This document shows positions 39,111-48,223 of a stretch of 64,000 nucleotides of DNA, piece after piece (position 1 is the first letter of the stretch; each line of letters starts with the position of its first letter). The notes beneath the pieces are model-generated. The model was not told the DNA's origin, searched no databases, and was given only the letters and a program-made list of their open reading frames with translations. The stretch comes from Bailinhaonella thermotolerans (GTDB taxonomy: Bacteria > Actinomycetota > Actinomycetes > Streptosporangiales > Streptosporangiaceae). The position numbers and the translations under genes were made by a program. Where the stretch lies: assembly GCF_003594875.1 (NCBI RefSeq), contig NZ_QZEY01000022.1:1-64000 (forward strand), in the 5' to 3' direction.

Positions 39111-40595
39111 TTACTCCTTGACGAGCTCTCTGGACTCTTGCTCCCCCGAGCGGCGCAGCGAGGAGACGATCGACTCGAACTCCTCCTCGATGCCGCCGCC
39201 CCCCTCGGAGCGGGTCAGGCCGCCCACGTCGATGCCGTCGGCGGTCTGGCGCACCCAGATCCGGCGGCGGCGGACGGTGAGCGCCGGCACCAGCCCCAGC
39301 ACCGCGAGCGCCGCCGAGACCAGCGCGGGGAACCGGCCGGGATCGTAGGTGATCTGAAGGCTGATCCACTCCTTCACCCCGGTGAAGGTGACGGTGCCCA
39401 GGCCGTCGGGCAGCGTGAGGCTCTGCCCCACCGCCAGCCTCGTCTCCGGCAGCTTGATCATCTGCATCTTGTCGGAGTTGAGCTGGTAGACCGACTGCGG
39501 CGCCCCCGAGCGCAGCCCGAGGTCGCCCTTGAAGCCGAACAGCCGCACGGTCGGGTTGAGCGCGGCCGGGAACGCCGAGGTCGCGCTGTCGCCCACCGTC
39601 ACGGTGGTGGGCAGGAAGAGCCCCACGAAGCCGAGCTGGGCAGGCTGCGCGTCCGGGACCTTGATGACGCCCTCGGAGGTGAAGCCGCCCTTCTCGGCGG
39701 GCAGGAACGGCACCGCCCCGTCGAACGCGACCTGCCCCTTGCCGTCGGTCACCCGGAACGTGGGCGCGTAGCCGTTGCCGAGGAGGTACACCTGGGCGCC
39801 GCCGGCCTCCAGCGGCTCGTTGACGCGCAGGTCGTGCGTCTTCTGGCCGCCGCCCTCGCGCACGCTCAGCTTGCCGGAGAAGTCCAGCGGCTGGCCCCGG
39901 CGCTGCGGCTCGGTGCTGTAGGTCGCGGTGAAGTCGCCGAGGCGGAACGAGAACGGCTTGAGCGACTCGGTGTCCACGAACCGCCCGGGGCTGAACTTGT
40001 CGTACGCCGCGACGGTGTTGGCGAAGCCGTCCCCCTCCACGACGAGGACGTTGCCGCGATAGCCGAACAGGGCGCCGGAGCCGACCGCGAACAGCAGCGC
40101 GAGCAGGGCCAGGTGGAAGACCAGGTTGCCGGTCTCGCGGAGGTACCCCTTCTCCGCGGCGACCCAGCCGTCCCCGGTGTTCACCCGGAACCGGCGGCGG
40201 CGCAGCTCGGCCTCGGCCAGTGCCAGCGTGCCCCCGGGCACCGAGGCGGTGTGCGGGAGGCGGGACAGGTTGCGCGGCGCGGCCGGGGGCCTGCCCCGCA
40301 TGGCCCGGTAGTGCTGGGCCGCGCGCGGCAGCACGCACCCGGCGAGCGAGACGAACAGCAGCAGGTAGATCGCGGCGAACCAGGGCGCGCCGAACACGTC
40401 GAACATGGAGAACCGGTCGAGCCACGGCGCGAGCCCCGGGTTCTCCTCGTAGAACTTGGTGACGTCCTCGGGGGTGAGCCCCCGCTGCGGCAGGACGGAC
40501 CCGGGCACCGAGCCCAGGGCGACCAGGAACAGCAGGATCAGGGCGGTCCGCATCGAGGTGAGGAGCCGCCACGCCCAGCGCAGCCAGGTGATCAT
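39111..40595 (-). CDS. resB: ResB-like cytochrome c biogenesis protein
   Basis: Partner of CcsB in the System II cytochrome c synthetase; 494 residues. It has three N-terminal membrane helices, a large extracytoplasmic domain and a final helix near residue 430. Family landmarks are LTSMRTALILLFLVALGSVPGSVLPQRG and the GYLRETGNLVFHLALLALL helix with its conserved His. ATG 40595 overlaps the ccdA stop (ATGA). Confidence 0.93.
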   Translation of the reverse strand: MITWLRWAWRLLTSMRTALILLFLVALGSVPGSVLPQRGLTPEDVTKFYEENPGLAPWLDRFSMFDVFGAPWFAAIYLLLFVSLAGCVLPRAAQHYRAMRGRPPAAPRNLSRLPHTASVPGGTLALAEAELRRRRFRVNTGDGWVAAEKGYLRETGNLVFHLALLALLFAVGSGALFGYRGNVLVVEGDGFANTVAAYDKFSPGRFVDTESLKPFSFRLGDFTATYSTEPQRRGQPLDFSGKLSVREGGGQKTHDLRVNEPLEAGGAQVYLLGNGYAPTFRVTDGKGQVAFDGAVPFLPAEKGGFTSEGVIKVPDAQPAQLGFVGLFLPTTVTVGDSATSAFPAALNPTVRLFGFKGDLGLRSGAPQSVYQLNSDKMQMIKLPETRLAVGQSLTLPDGLGTVTFTGVKEWISLQITYDPGRFPALVSAALAVLGLVPALTVRRRRIWVRQTADGIDVGGLTRSEGGGGIEEEFESIVSSLRRSGEQESRELVKE

Positions 40596-41329
40596 CAGAG
40601 CACCGGCCTGAAGGAGCCGACCCAGCCCTGCAGGGCCGTCACGAATTCCATCCACTGTCCGGTCACGAGCAGCACCCCGACGACGACGAGCATGGCCCCG
40701 CCCACCCGCATGACCGCGAGCGAGTGGCGGCGCACGGCCTTGAACGCGCGCAGCGCCCGCCGGTACGCCAGCCCGGCGAGCAGGAACGGAAGGCCCAGCC
40801 CCAGGGCGTACGCCAGGGACAGGGCGGCCCCGCGACCGGCGCTGGCCTCGCTCAGGGACAGCGACAGCACGGCGGCGAGCGTGGGGCCGATGCAGGGGGT
40901 CCAGCCCAGCCCGAACACGACCCCGAGCAGCGGGGCCCCGGCGAGCCCGGCGGCGGGGAGCTTGTGGATGCGCACGTCGCGCTGGAGTCCGGGGACGAGC
41001 CCCATGAACGCCAGCCCGAGCACGACCGTGAGCCCGCCGAGCACCCGCGTGATCGTCTCCTGGTGCTGGAGCAGCGCCTGCCCGACGCCGCCGAACAGCG
41101 CCCCGGCCGACACGAAGACCAGCGCGAACCCGAGCACGAACAGCGCCCCGCCGAGCAGCATCCGCCCCCGCGCCCGCTCGGCGAAGTCCGCGCCGCTCAT
41201 CCCGGTGACGTACGACAGGTAGCCGGGGACCAGCGGCAGCACGCAGGGAGAGAGGAAGGAGACCACTCCGGCCGCCGCCGCGATGGGTACGGCCAGCAGG
41301 AGGGATCCGCTCTCGACGACGCCGCTCAT
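40595..41329 (-). CDS. ccdA: CcdA thiol:disulfide membrane transporter
   Basis: Passes reducing power from cytosolic thioredoxin across the membrane to the ResA-like lipoprotein; 244 residues, six helices. The two conserved Cys sites are seen in [18 protein letters not shown] and [19 protein letters not shown]. The start overlaps the stop of the ResA-like gene. The actinobacterial name is sometimes ccsA; I use ccdA by function. Confidence 0.95.
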   Translation of the reverse strand: MSGVVESGSLLLAVPIAAAAGVVSFLSPCVLPLVPGYLSYVTGMSGADFAERARGRMLLGGALFVLGFALVFVSAGALFGGVGQALLQHQETITRVLGGLTVVLGLAFMGLVPGLQRDVRIHKLPAAGLAGAPLLGVVFGLGWTPCIGPTLAAVLSLSLSEASAGRGAALSLAYALGLGLPFLLAGLAYRRALRAFKAVRRHSLAVMRVGGAMLVVVGVLLVTGQWMEFVTALQGWVGSFRPVL

Positions 41330-41913
41330 GGCTTCTCCGCGGCCACCTTCCGCACGACCTGGCTCAGCGCGGTGTACCGCACCTCGCCGATGAACCGGGC
41401 GGCGATGCGGCCCTGCCGGTCGAGCACCAGCGTCGTGGGGATCGCGTTGGGCGACACCGCGCCGTGGAACGACAGCGCGATCTCACCCGGCTGGTCGTAC
41501 AGGCTGGGGTAGGCGACCTTGTGGTTGCGCTCGAAGGCCTTGGCGTTCTCGCGGCCGTCCTTGAAGTCCACGCCCAGGAACTCGACGCCCTGGTCCTTGG
41601 TCTCCTCGTGGACCTGCTTCAGCACCGGCGCCTCGGCGATGCACGGCGCGCACCAGGACGCCCAGAAGTTGATGACCGCGACCTTGCCCGAGGGCAGGGT
41701 GTACGGCTTGCCGTCGAGCGTCTCGCCCTTGACCTGCGGGGCCTTCTTGCGGTCGGCGGCCTTGAACTCCTCGGCGGCGCCGCTGCCCGCGACGAAGCGG
41801 GTGTCGCCGGCGCCCGGGCCCGTCTTGTTGGCCTGGGTGCCCGCGCATCCGGCGAGCGCGAGCACGATCACCGTGGCGAGGGCGGGCACTCGCATGCGGG
41901 CACGGACGGACAT
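41326..41913 (-). CDS. resA: TlpA/ResA-like thioredoxin lipoprotein
   Basis: An extracytoplasmic thiol reductase that keeps apocytochrome c Cys residues reduced. ATG 41913 gives a lipoprotein signal with lipobox LALAGC; the active site is WASWCAPC at about residue 95. It receives electrons from CcdA, encoded next with a 4-base overlap. M. tuberculosis Rv0526 holds the same position. ATG 41895 is a possible shorter start. Confidence 0.9.
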   Translation of the reverse strand: MSVRARMRVPALATVIVLALAGCAGTQANKTGPGAGDTRFVAGSGAAEEFKAADRKKAPQVKGETLDGKPYTLPSGKVAVINFWASWCAPCIAEAPVLKQVHEETKDQGVEFLGVDFKDGRENAKAFERNHKVAYPSLYDQPGEIALSFHGAVSPNAIPTTLVLDRQGRIAARFIGEVRYTALSQVVRKVAAEKP

Positions 41914-41965
41914 GGCCGGAAGATCTCCTACTACAGTCGGTAGAGCAACCACCCTACTCGCGGGG

Positions 41966-42604
41966 TCAGGCGCCCGGCACTCCGGGGCGGCGCGCGAGGT
42001 GGCCCGCGGGCTCGCTGTAGCCGACGCTGACCAGCCGGTCGCCCTCGAACGAGAACGACGTCAGGCTCGCCAGGCCGCACTGCCGCCGCCGCGGGTCGTG
42101 CCAGAGCGCGCGCCTCTCCGCCGCGAGACGGATGATCCAGATCGGCAACTGGTGGCTGACCAGCACCGCCTCGTGGCCGCGCGCCGCGGTGCGCGCGTCC
42201 TTGATGGCGGCGGACATCCGCGCCACCACGTCGATGTACCGCTCCCCCCAGGACGGGCGGAACGGGTTCCACAGGTAGCGCCAGTGCTTCGGCCGCCGCA
42301 GCGTGCCGTCGCCGGAGCCCACGGTCAGGCCCTGGAAGATGTTGTCGGCCTCGTTCAGCCGCTCGTCGACCTGGATGTCCAGCCCGAACGTCTGCGCGAC
42401 GGGCTCGGCGGTCTCCCGCGCCCGCTCCATGGGCGAGCTGAGGACCGCCACGACGTCCCGGTCGGCGACCGCCTTCGCGACCGTCTCCGCCATCCGCCGG
42501 CCGGTCTCGGAAAGGTGGTAGCCGGGCAGCCTGCCGTACAGGATGCCCTTGGGGTTCTCGACCTCTCCGTGCCGGAGCAGGTGGACGACGGTGGTTTCAC
42601 TCAT
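41966..42604 (-). CDS. Histidine phosphatase (phosphoglycerate-mutase-like)
   Basis: Cytosolic phosphatase of the histidine phosphatase superfamily, 212 residues. The catalytic RHG is in VVHLLRHGEVENP, with the second His in AVLVSHQLPIW and a conserved Glu in NEADNIFQG. It sits 52 bases before the ResA-like gene, as Rv0525 does in M. tuberculosis next to its ccs genes. Its link to cytochrome c maturation is positional only. The substrate is unknown. Confidence 0.85.
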   Translation of the reverse strand: MSETTVVHLLRHGEVENPKGILYGRLPGYHLSETGRRMAETVAKAVADRDVVAVLSSPMERARETAEPVAQTFGLDIQVDERLNEADNIFQGLTVGSGDGTLRRPKHWRYLWNPFRPSWGERYIDVVARMSAAIKDARTAARGHEAVLVSHQLPIWIIRLAAERRALWHDPRRRQCGLASLTSFSFEGDRLVSVGYSEPAGHLARRPGVPGA

Positions 42605-42855
42605 GGCCCAGCCAGCCTACCCGCTGCTCCTGGTGTCCCTTCCGTCCCGCCCGTGCCTTCCGCCCGTACGGCTCGCGCCCCCGCCGGTACAGCTCACGCC
42701 CCGCACGTGCGGCTCGCGCCTCCGCCTCATCGCCTCCACCGCCATGGCCGGCGGCGTCATCACCAGCGCCCTCGCCTGACCGCCCACCGCCCCTGCCCCG
42801 CCGTACGGCCGGCGCGCCCGGCGTCGGCCGTACGGCGTGAGCCCGGAGGGCGGGG
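42605..42855. other. Intergenic region with three CCGTACGG copies
   Basis: The 251-base gap holds CCGTACGG at 42664-42671, 42801-42808 and 42828-42835; the latter two form a 12-base-arm hairpin. No gene is seen. Confidence 0.5.
42800..42836. terminator. CCGTACGG-pair hairpin after the LysR gene
   Basis: GCCGTACGGCCG (42800-42811) and CGGCCGTACGGC (42825-42836) are perfect 12-base arms around a 13-base loop. The structure begins 20 bases past the LysR stop codon, a natural terminator position. Confidence 0.6.
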
Positions 42856-43758
42856 TCAGGCGGAGGCGAGGCAGGCGGCGCGGAGGGCTTCGACGGCGGC
42901 GCGGACGGCGGGGCGGCGGGTGGTCTCGGTGCGCCAGAGGGCGTAGACGCGGCGGGTGGGCTGGGGGGTGACGGGGACGACGCGGACGCCCTCGGGGAGG
43001 TCGCCGCGGCCCAGGCGCGGCAGGACGGTGCAGCCGAGGCCGGCGGCCACCAGGGCGAGCTGGGTGGCGTATTCGTCGACCATGCAGGTGATCTCGGGCT
43101 CGGCCCCGTGGGCGCGGAGCGTGAAGACCAGCCACTCGTGGCAGATCGTGTTGGGCGAGGTGCTGATCCAGCGCTCGGACTTGAGGTCGGCGAAGTCGAG
43201 GCTGTCGCGCCCGGCGAGCGGGTGGTCGGCCGGGAGGGCGACGTCGGCGCGGTCGTCGAACAGCACGGCCCGCGAGAGGCCCTCGGGGATGGCCATGGGG
43301 TGGTTGAGCCAGTCGTGGACCACGGCGAGGTCCAGCTCGCCCCGGGAGACCTCGCGGAGGGTGATGTCGGGCTCGCGCTCGTACATCAGCACGCTCAGCT
43401 CGGGGTGCTCGCGGTTCAGCCCGCGTACGGCCCCCGGCAGCAGACCTCGGGCCGCGGTGGGGAACGCCCCGATCGACAGCCTGCCCACGACCGCGCCGCG
43501 CAGCGCCTCGACGTCGGCCTCGGCGGTCTCGACCAGCGCCAGGATGCGCTCGGCGTGCTCCACCAGCACGTGCGCGGAGTCGGTGAGCCTCACGCCCCGC
43601 CCGTTGCGTTCGAGCAGCGGCCCGCCGGTCTCCCGCTCCAGCTTCGCGAGCTGCTGGGACACCGCCGAGGGCGTCACCATCAGCGCCTCGGCCGCCGCCC
43701 CCACGGAGCCGTAGGTCGCCACGGCATGTAGCGCCTTCAACCGATACAGGTCCAACAC
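42856..43758 (-). CDS. LysR-family transcriptional regulator
   Basis: The 300-residue regulator has an N-terminal HTH (LYRLKALHAVATYGSVGAAAEALMVTPSAVSQQLAKLE) and a periplasmic-binding-like effector domain (about 90-295). Effector unknown. GTG 43758 or TTG 43755 may start it. It diverges from the trypsin-like protease gene across 149 bases, so control of that gene and of itself is plausible (LysR convention), though I see no unmistakable T-N11-A site. Confidence 0.88.
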   Translation of the reverse strand: MLDLYRLKALHAVATYGSVGAAAEALMVTPSAVSQQLAKLERETGGPLLERNGRGVRLTDSAHVLVEHAERILALVETAEADVEALRGAVVGRLSIGAFPTAARGLLPGAVRGLNREHPELSVLMYEREPDITLREVSRGELDLAVVHDWLNHPMAIPEGLSRAVLFDDRADVALPADHPLAGRDSLDFADLKSERWISTSPNTICHEWLVFTLRAHGAEPEITCMVDEYATQLALVAAGLGCTVLPRLGRGDLPEGVRVVPVTPQPTRRVYALWRTETTRRPAVRAAVEALRAACLASA

Positions 43759-43907
43759 GTAAGCGACTCTAAACGATCGCGCCCCGTTTCAACACATTTC
43801 GGACATCACTTGACCACCGAAAGATCATTTACAGGACGCGTCCGATTCGCCAAGATCGTCTTGTCTGATTGCGGTACGTCCGCTTACCACATGCCGAAAG
43901 GGTTCCA

Positions 43908-44987
43908 TTGCGCTCTCGCAGCCGCTCCCTCGCCGTCCTCATCGCGGCCACGGCCCTCACGGGACTGGCCGCCACCGGACCGGCCCTGGCCGAGCCCGAC
44001 CCGGCCGGCACCCCCACCCCCGCCCCCTCGGAAGGCCAGAGCTCCGGCGACGCCCTCGACCCGAACGCCGCCGTAGAGGGCACCTCCGCGCTGGCCTCCT
44101 CGCTCGTCCCCTACAGCGCCGAGGAGCTGGCCTCCGCCACTGCCGCCGAGGTCCCGACCGACTACACGGACGCCCCCGCGCCCGCCCGCACCGCCACGAT
44201 CGAGGAGGCCGAGGGGTACTCGCCCCCGTCCACCACGACGGCCACGGCGCAGCCGTACGGGATCGAATCGCTGACGAAGTTCTCCACGTCCCGGGTGTGG
44301 GGCACCCACGGGAAGTTGCCGGCCTCGACGATCGGCAAGCTCTACTACACCGGCACGGACGGCAAGAAGTACTACTGCAGCGCGTCGGTGATCGCCGCGG
44401 CCAACCACAACACCATCTGGACCGCGGGGCACTGCGTCACCGACGGCAAGGGCCACTGGTACAGCCGCTTCCAGTTCAAGCCCGACTACTTCAAGGGGAC
44501 CGCGCCCTACGGGTCGTGGACCGGCAAGAGCTGGGCGGCCCCCACGCGCTACTTCAAGAACAAGGACAGCAAGTACGACATGGCGGCCATCGCGCTCTAC
44601 GCCCGTCCGGGCAACGTGCGCCTCGGCGACATGGTCGGCTGGCAGGGTTACAAGTTCGGCGACGGTTTCCTCGACCGGACCTGGTCGGACGTGCGCAACT
44701 TCGGCTACCCCCAGGACACCCACCCCGCCCGCACCGGCATCACGGGCGAGGACCTGCGCTACTGCGTGAGCAACGCCGTCACGGTCGGCCTCAATCAGGC
44801 GGTCAACTGCGACATGGGCCACGGCGCGAGCGGCGGTCCGTGGATCTACGACATGCCCCTCTCCCGCGGCTGGGGCTACATCATCGGCCTCAACAGCTAC
44901 CACACGTCCCCCGGCGTGGCGATCGAGTACAGCCCCTCGCTCGGCAACGCCGCCATCAACGTCCACAAGCTCGTCCAGGCGAAATAA
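43908..44987 (+). CDS. Secreted trypsin-like (V8-like) serine protease
   Basis: TTG 43908 behind GAAAGGG gives 359 residues with an Arg/Ser n-region and signal peptide ending near ATGPALAEP. A Pro/Thr/Ala-rich propeptide of about 80 residues follows. The catalytic triad is readable: His in IWTAGHCVTDG, Asp in SKYDMAAIAL, Ser in GHGASGGPWIY. Cys pairs (YCSASV with GHC, YCVSNAV with NCDMGHG) would form disulfides. It resembles the glutamyl-endopeptidase/V8-like S1 branch. It would act outside the cell and may need propeptide cleavage. Confidence 0.9.
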   Translation: MRSRSRSLAVLIAATALTGLAATGPALAEPDPAGTPTPAPSEGQSSGDALDPNAAVEGTSALASSLVPYSAEELASATAAEVPTDYTDAPAPARTATIEEAEGYSPPSTTTATAQPYGIESLTKFSTSRVWGTHGKLPASTIGKLYYTGTDGKKYYCSASVIAAANHNTIWTAGHCVTDGKGHWYSRFQFKPDYFKGTAPYGSWTGKSWAAPTRYFKNKDSKYDMAAIALYARPGNVRLGDMVGWQGYKFGDGFLDRTWSDVRNFGYPQDTHPARTGITGEDLRYCVSNAVTVGLNQAVNCDMGHGASGGPWIYDMPLSRGWGYIIGLNSYHTSPGVAIEYSPSLGNAAINVHKLVQAK

Positions 44988-44996
44988 CCCGCGTTC

Positions 44997-45037
44997 CCGT
45001 ACGGCTCCCGCGCACGCCTCGCGCGGAAGCCGTACGG
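44997..45037. terminator. Bidirectional hairpin built from two CCGTACGG copies
   Basis: Arms at 44997-45013 and 45021-45037 pair over 17 positions with one mismatch around a 7-base loop. Each arm begins or ends with CCGTACGGCT. It starts 10 bases past the protease stop and lies before the convergent hemL stop. This is among the strongest hairpins in the window. Confidence 0.7.
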
Positions 45038-45131
45038 CCAAGCCGGGCGAGCCGTCACGAACCCCAATCCGTGGACAACCCGCGCGGGCGGGGGACGGTG
45101 CCGCGGCGGGCCGGGCGGGAGTCGTGCGGGC

Positions 45132-46430
45132 TCAGGTGGAGGCGGCCTGGGCGGCGGCCTCGGCGGCGCGCGGGAGGGCCTCGGCGATGCGGTCGAGGGC
45201 CTCGTCGTCGTGGGCGGCGCTGAGGAACCAGGCCTCGAAGGCCGAGGGCGGGAGATAGACGCCGTGGTCGAGCATGGCGTGGAAGAACGCCTTGTAGGCG
45301 CCGGTGTCCTGGCGCCGGGCCCCGGCGAAGTCCACGACCTCCTCGTCGGTGAAGAAGATCGAGAAGAGGTTGCCGGCCCGGTGGAGGCGGTGGGGGACGC
45401 CCGCCTTCGACAGGGCCTCGGCGGCCAGGTCGCCCACGCGCTGGGCGGCGGCGTCCACGGCGGCGTAGACGGCCGGGGTGCACGCCTGGAGGGTGGCCAG
45501 GCCGGCCGCGCAGGCCAGCGGGTTACCGGAGAGCGTGCCCGCCTGGTAGACGGGCCCGGCGGGGGCGAGCAGGTCCATGACGTCGGCGCGCCCGCCGAAC
45601 GCCGCGGCGGGAAGCCCACCGCCCATGACCTTGCCGAACGTCATGAGGTCGGCGTCCACGGGCTCCAGGCCGTACCACCCGGCGGCCGAGACGCGGAAGC
45701 CGGTGAGCACCTCGTCGATGATCAGCAGGGCGCCGTTGGCCGTGCACAGCTCGCGCAGGCGGGCGTTGAAGCCGGGCAGCGGCCGGACCACGCCCATGTT
45801 CGCCGGGCACGCCTCGGTGATCACGCACGCGATCTCGCCGCCGTACGCCGCGAACGCCTCCTCGACCGCGCTCACCGAGTTGTACGGCAGCACGATCGTG
45901 TCGGCCGCCGAGGCCCCGGTGACCCCGGGCGTGTCCGGCAGCCCGAACGTGATGACCCCGGACCCGGCCGAGGCGAGCAGCGCGTCCACGTGCCCGTGGT
46001 AGCAGCCGGCGAACTTGACGACCTTCGACCGGCCGGTGAAGCCCCGCGCCAGCCGTACGGCGGACATGGTGGCCTCGGTGCCGGAGCTGACCAGGCGGAC
46101 CTTCTCCACGGGCGCGACCCGGGAGACGATCTCCTCGGCCAGCGCGACCTCGCCGGGCGTCGCCGTGCCGAAGGAGGTCCCCTTGGCGGCGGCCACGGAC
46201 AGGGCCTCGACCACGGACGGGTGCGCGTGCCCCAGGATCATCGGCCCCCAGGAGCACACCAGGTCCACGTAGCGGTTGCCGTCCGCGTCGGTGAGATACG
46301 GCCCGGCGGCCTCGACCATGAACCGGGGGGTGCCGCCGACCGCGCCGAACGCGCGGACGGGTGAGTTGACCCCGCCGGGCACGACGAGGGACGCGCGATC
46401 GAACAGATCGCGCGAGTGAGAGATGTTCAC
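45132..46430 (-). CDS. hemL: Glutamate-1-semialdehyde 2,1-aminomutase
   Basis: PLP enzyme that forms 5-aminolevulinate from glutamate-1-semialdehyde, the product of HemA (encoded at 51114-52457). The active-site Lys is in [13 protein letters not shown] (about residue 265), with [16 protein letters not shown], the [15 protein letters not shown] phosphate loop and [15 protein letters not shown] 46430 overlaps the stop of the upstream primase-like gene (GTGA). Length 432, as usual. It converges with the protease gene. Confidence 0.97.
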   Translation of the reverse strand: MNISHSRDLFDRASLVVPGGVNSPVRAFGAVGGTPRFMVEAAGPYLTDADGNRYVDLVCSWGPMILGHAHPSVVEALSVAAAKGTSFGTATPGEVALAEEIVSRVAPVEKVRLVSSGTEATMSAVRLARGFTGRSKVVKFAGCYHGHVDALLASAGSGVITFGLPDTPGVTGASAADTIVLPYNSVSAVEEAFAAYGGEIACVITEACPANMGVVRPLPGFNARLRELCTANGALLIIDEVLTGFRVSAAGWYGLEPVDADLMTFGKVMGGGLPAAAFGGRADVMDLLAPAGPVYQAGTLSGNPLACAAGLATLQACTPAVYAAVDAAAQRVGDLAAEALSKAGVPHRLHRAGNLFSIFFTDEEVVDFAGARRQDTGAYKAFFHAMLDHGVYLPPSAFEAWFLSAAHDDEALDRIAEALPRAAEAAAQAAST

Positions 46431-47092
46431 TCTGTTTCTTCTCCACATACGTCCGCGAGCACGTCGAGCATGCGCAGCGGATCGGGCAGCGGCCGGCCGT
46501 CGGGCTCGTGGAGCCAGGAGGCCTGGCCGCCGGAGGCGAGCGCGGACGGCGGCGCGAGGACATAGCTGTCGCGGCAGTGCCAGCGCAGGCCGGGGGTCTC
46601 GTCGATGGTGTCGGGGTGGCAGTCCAGATGGCAGGACCACCACTCGTCCTCGTCGTCGGGGGCGCCGCGGGTGTTCACCCAAAAGAGAATCCGGTCGGCT
46701 CCGTAGGCTGCTACGGGTCCGACCGGATGGCCTTCCGCCTCGATGCGGGCGAGGGCCGCCACCCCGGCGGCCGTGGGTACGTCGAAGACGTCGAAGACCC
46801 TCCCCGTGGGGAGGATCACACCGGCCTGCGGGTTGGCGCCCCACCAGTGGGCGATGAGGGCGGGATCCACGGTGGCCTGGGCGGCCCAGGCGGGCGAGAT
46901 CGGATGCGCGCCGGGGTCCGGACAGCCCACGCGATCGCACGAGCAGGCACGCGCGCCCTCACGCAGCGGGTAGGCGCCGGGACAGCTCGCCCAGCCCAGC
47001 TCGGCGTACGCCAGTACGTCGGAGATGACGGCCGATTTCGCCGCCGGACGGATCCGCCGCTTGGAGCGGCGGGCGATAGGTACCCCCACCAT
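46427..47092 (-). CDS. Bifunctional DNA primase/polymerase (prim-pol) domain protein
   Basis: The 221-residue protein consists almost entirely of an archaeo-eukaryotic-type prim-pol N-terminal domain. The [38 protein letters not shown] block with its Cys/His cluster and the metal-site strand FDVFDVP are clear; helicase and accessory domains are absent. ATG 47092 is chosen. It overlaps hemL by 4 bases, so the two are translated together; the reason is unknown. Such stand-alone domains are chromosomal in many actinobacteria. Activity on DNA is inferred from family. Confidence 0.8.
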   Translation of the reverse strand: MVGVPIARRSKRRIRPAAKSAVISDVLAYAELGWASCPGAYPLREGARACSCDRVGCPDPGAHPISPAWAAQATVDPALIAHWWGANPQAGVILPTGRVFDVFDVPTAAGVAALARIEAEGHPVGPVAAYGADRILFWVNTRGAPDDEDEWWSCHLDCHPDTIDETPGLRWHCRDSYVLAPPSALASGGQASWLHEPDGRPLPDPLRMLDVLADVCGEETE

Positions 47093-47236
47093 GATCTTGT
47101 CAGCCTCCCCCACATGCCGGACCGCCCTCGCACGCGGTCCGGGTCCGCGACCCACTTCAAATGATGCCGGGTCGCTCCGGAGACCGTGACAGGACCCCCC
47201 GAAATCACCCGCCGAATGCGTCGTGTTGCCTAGTCC

Positions 47237-48223
47237 TCACCGCAGGTTACGGGCGACCTCCGTAGCCCAGTACGTCAGGATGAGGTCGGCTCCGGCCCGG
47301 CGGATGGCGGTCAGCGTCTCCATGATCACGCGGTCGCGGTCCACCCAGCCGTTGGCCGCCGCGGCCTCGACCATGGCGTACTCCCCGCTGACCTGGTAGG
47401 CCGCCAGGGGGACGTCGAACGCGTCGCGCACCTGCCGCATGACGTCGAGGTAGGCCAGGGCGGGCTTGACCATGACGATGTCGGCGCCCTCGGCCAGGTC
47501 CAGCCGGGTCTCGCGCAGCGCCTCGCCGACGGGGCCGCCCGGGTCCTGCTGGTAGGCGCTGCGGTCGCCGAACTGGGGCGCGCACTCGGCGGCGTCGCGG
47601 AAGGGGCCGTAGAACGCCGAGGCGTACTTGACGGAGTAGCCCATGATGCCGACGTCGGCGTACCCGGCGGCGTCGAGCGCCCCGCGGATCGCCCTGACCT
47701 GGCCGTCCATCATGCCGCTCGGGCCCACCATGTGGACGCCCGCGTTGGCCTGCGCCACCGCGATCGAGGCGTAGCGCTCCAGCGTGGCGTCGTTGTCCAC
47801 CTCGCCGGAGGCGGTCAGCACGCCGCAGTGCCCGTGGTCGGTGTACTCGTCCAGGCAGAGGTCGGCCATGAGCACGGTCGAGTCGCCCAGGTCCGCGGCC
47901 AGGTCGCGCAGCGCGAGCTGGGTGATGCCCGCCGGGTCGTCGGCGGCCGACCCGCGCTCGTCCTTCACCGCGGGGATCCCGAAGATGATGAGCCCGCCCA
48001 CGCCCGCCTCGACGGCCTCGTGCGCGGCCTTGCGCAGCGACTCGCGCGTGTGCTGCACCACGCCGGGCATCGACGCCACGGGCTGCGGCTCGTCGATGCC
48101 CTCCTTGACGAACATCGGCAGGATCAGGTCGGACGGGTGCACCCGCGTCGCGGTCACCATCCGCCTCATCGCGGCGGTACGGCGCAGCCGCCGCGGCCTG
48201 GCGACCGGAAACTCCGAACTCAT
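47237..48223 (-). CDS. hemB: Porphobilinogen synthase (delta-aminolevulinic acid dehydratase)
   Basis: Condenses two 5-aminolevulinate molecules to porphobilinogen. Schiff-base lysines are in GYSVKYASAFYGPFR and IVMVKPALAYLD. The metal region reads DLCLDEYTDHGHCG: two of the three Cys of the zinc type remain, with Asp at the middle position, so zinc dependence may be altered. ATG 48223 follows GGGAGCAGGG. Length 328. A 408-base gap separates it from the rex-hemACD operon on the same strand. Confidence 0.96.
   Translation of the reverse strand: MSSEFPVARPRRLRRTAAMRRMVTATRVHPSDLILPMFVKEGIDEPQPVASMPGVVQHTRESLRKAAHEAVEAGVGGLIIFGIPAVKDERGSAADDPAGITQLALRDLAADLGDSTVLMADLCLDEYTDHGHCGVLTASGEVDNDATLERYASIAVAQANAGVHMVGPSGMMDGQVRAIRGALDAAGYADVGIMGYSVKYASAFYGPFRDAAECAPQFGDRSAYQQDPGGPVGEALRETRLDLAEGADIVMVKPALAYLDVMRQVRDAFDVPLAAYQVSGEYAMVEAAAANGWVDRDRVIMETLTAIRRAGADLILTYWATEVARNLR

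Noticed and set aside
38121-41222. A 1033-codon plus-strand open frame across the cytochrome c genes
   Set aside because: It is the complement of ccsB, resB and ccdA, all of which have family motifs and overlapping starts and stops. The frame itself is compositionally a shadow.
43861-43889. TTGTCT-N17-TTACCA as the promoter of the trypsin-like protease gene
   Set aside because: Spacing is right but the -10 matches the consensus at only one position.
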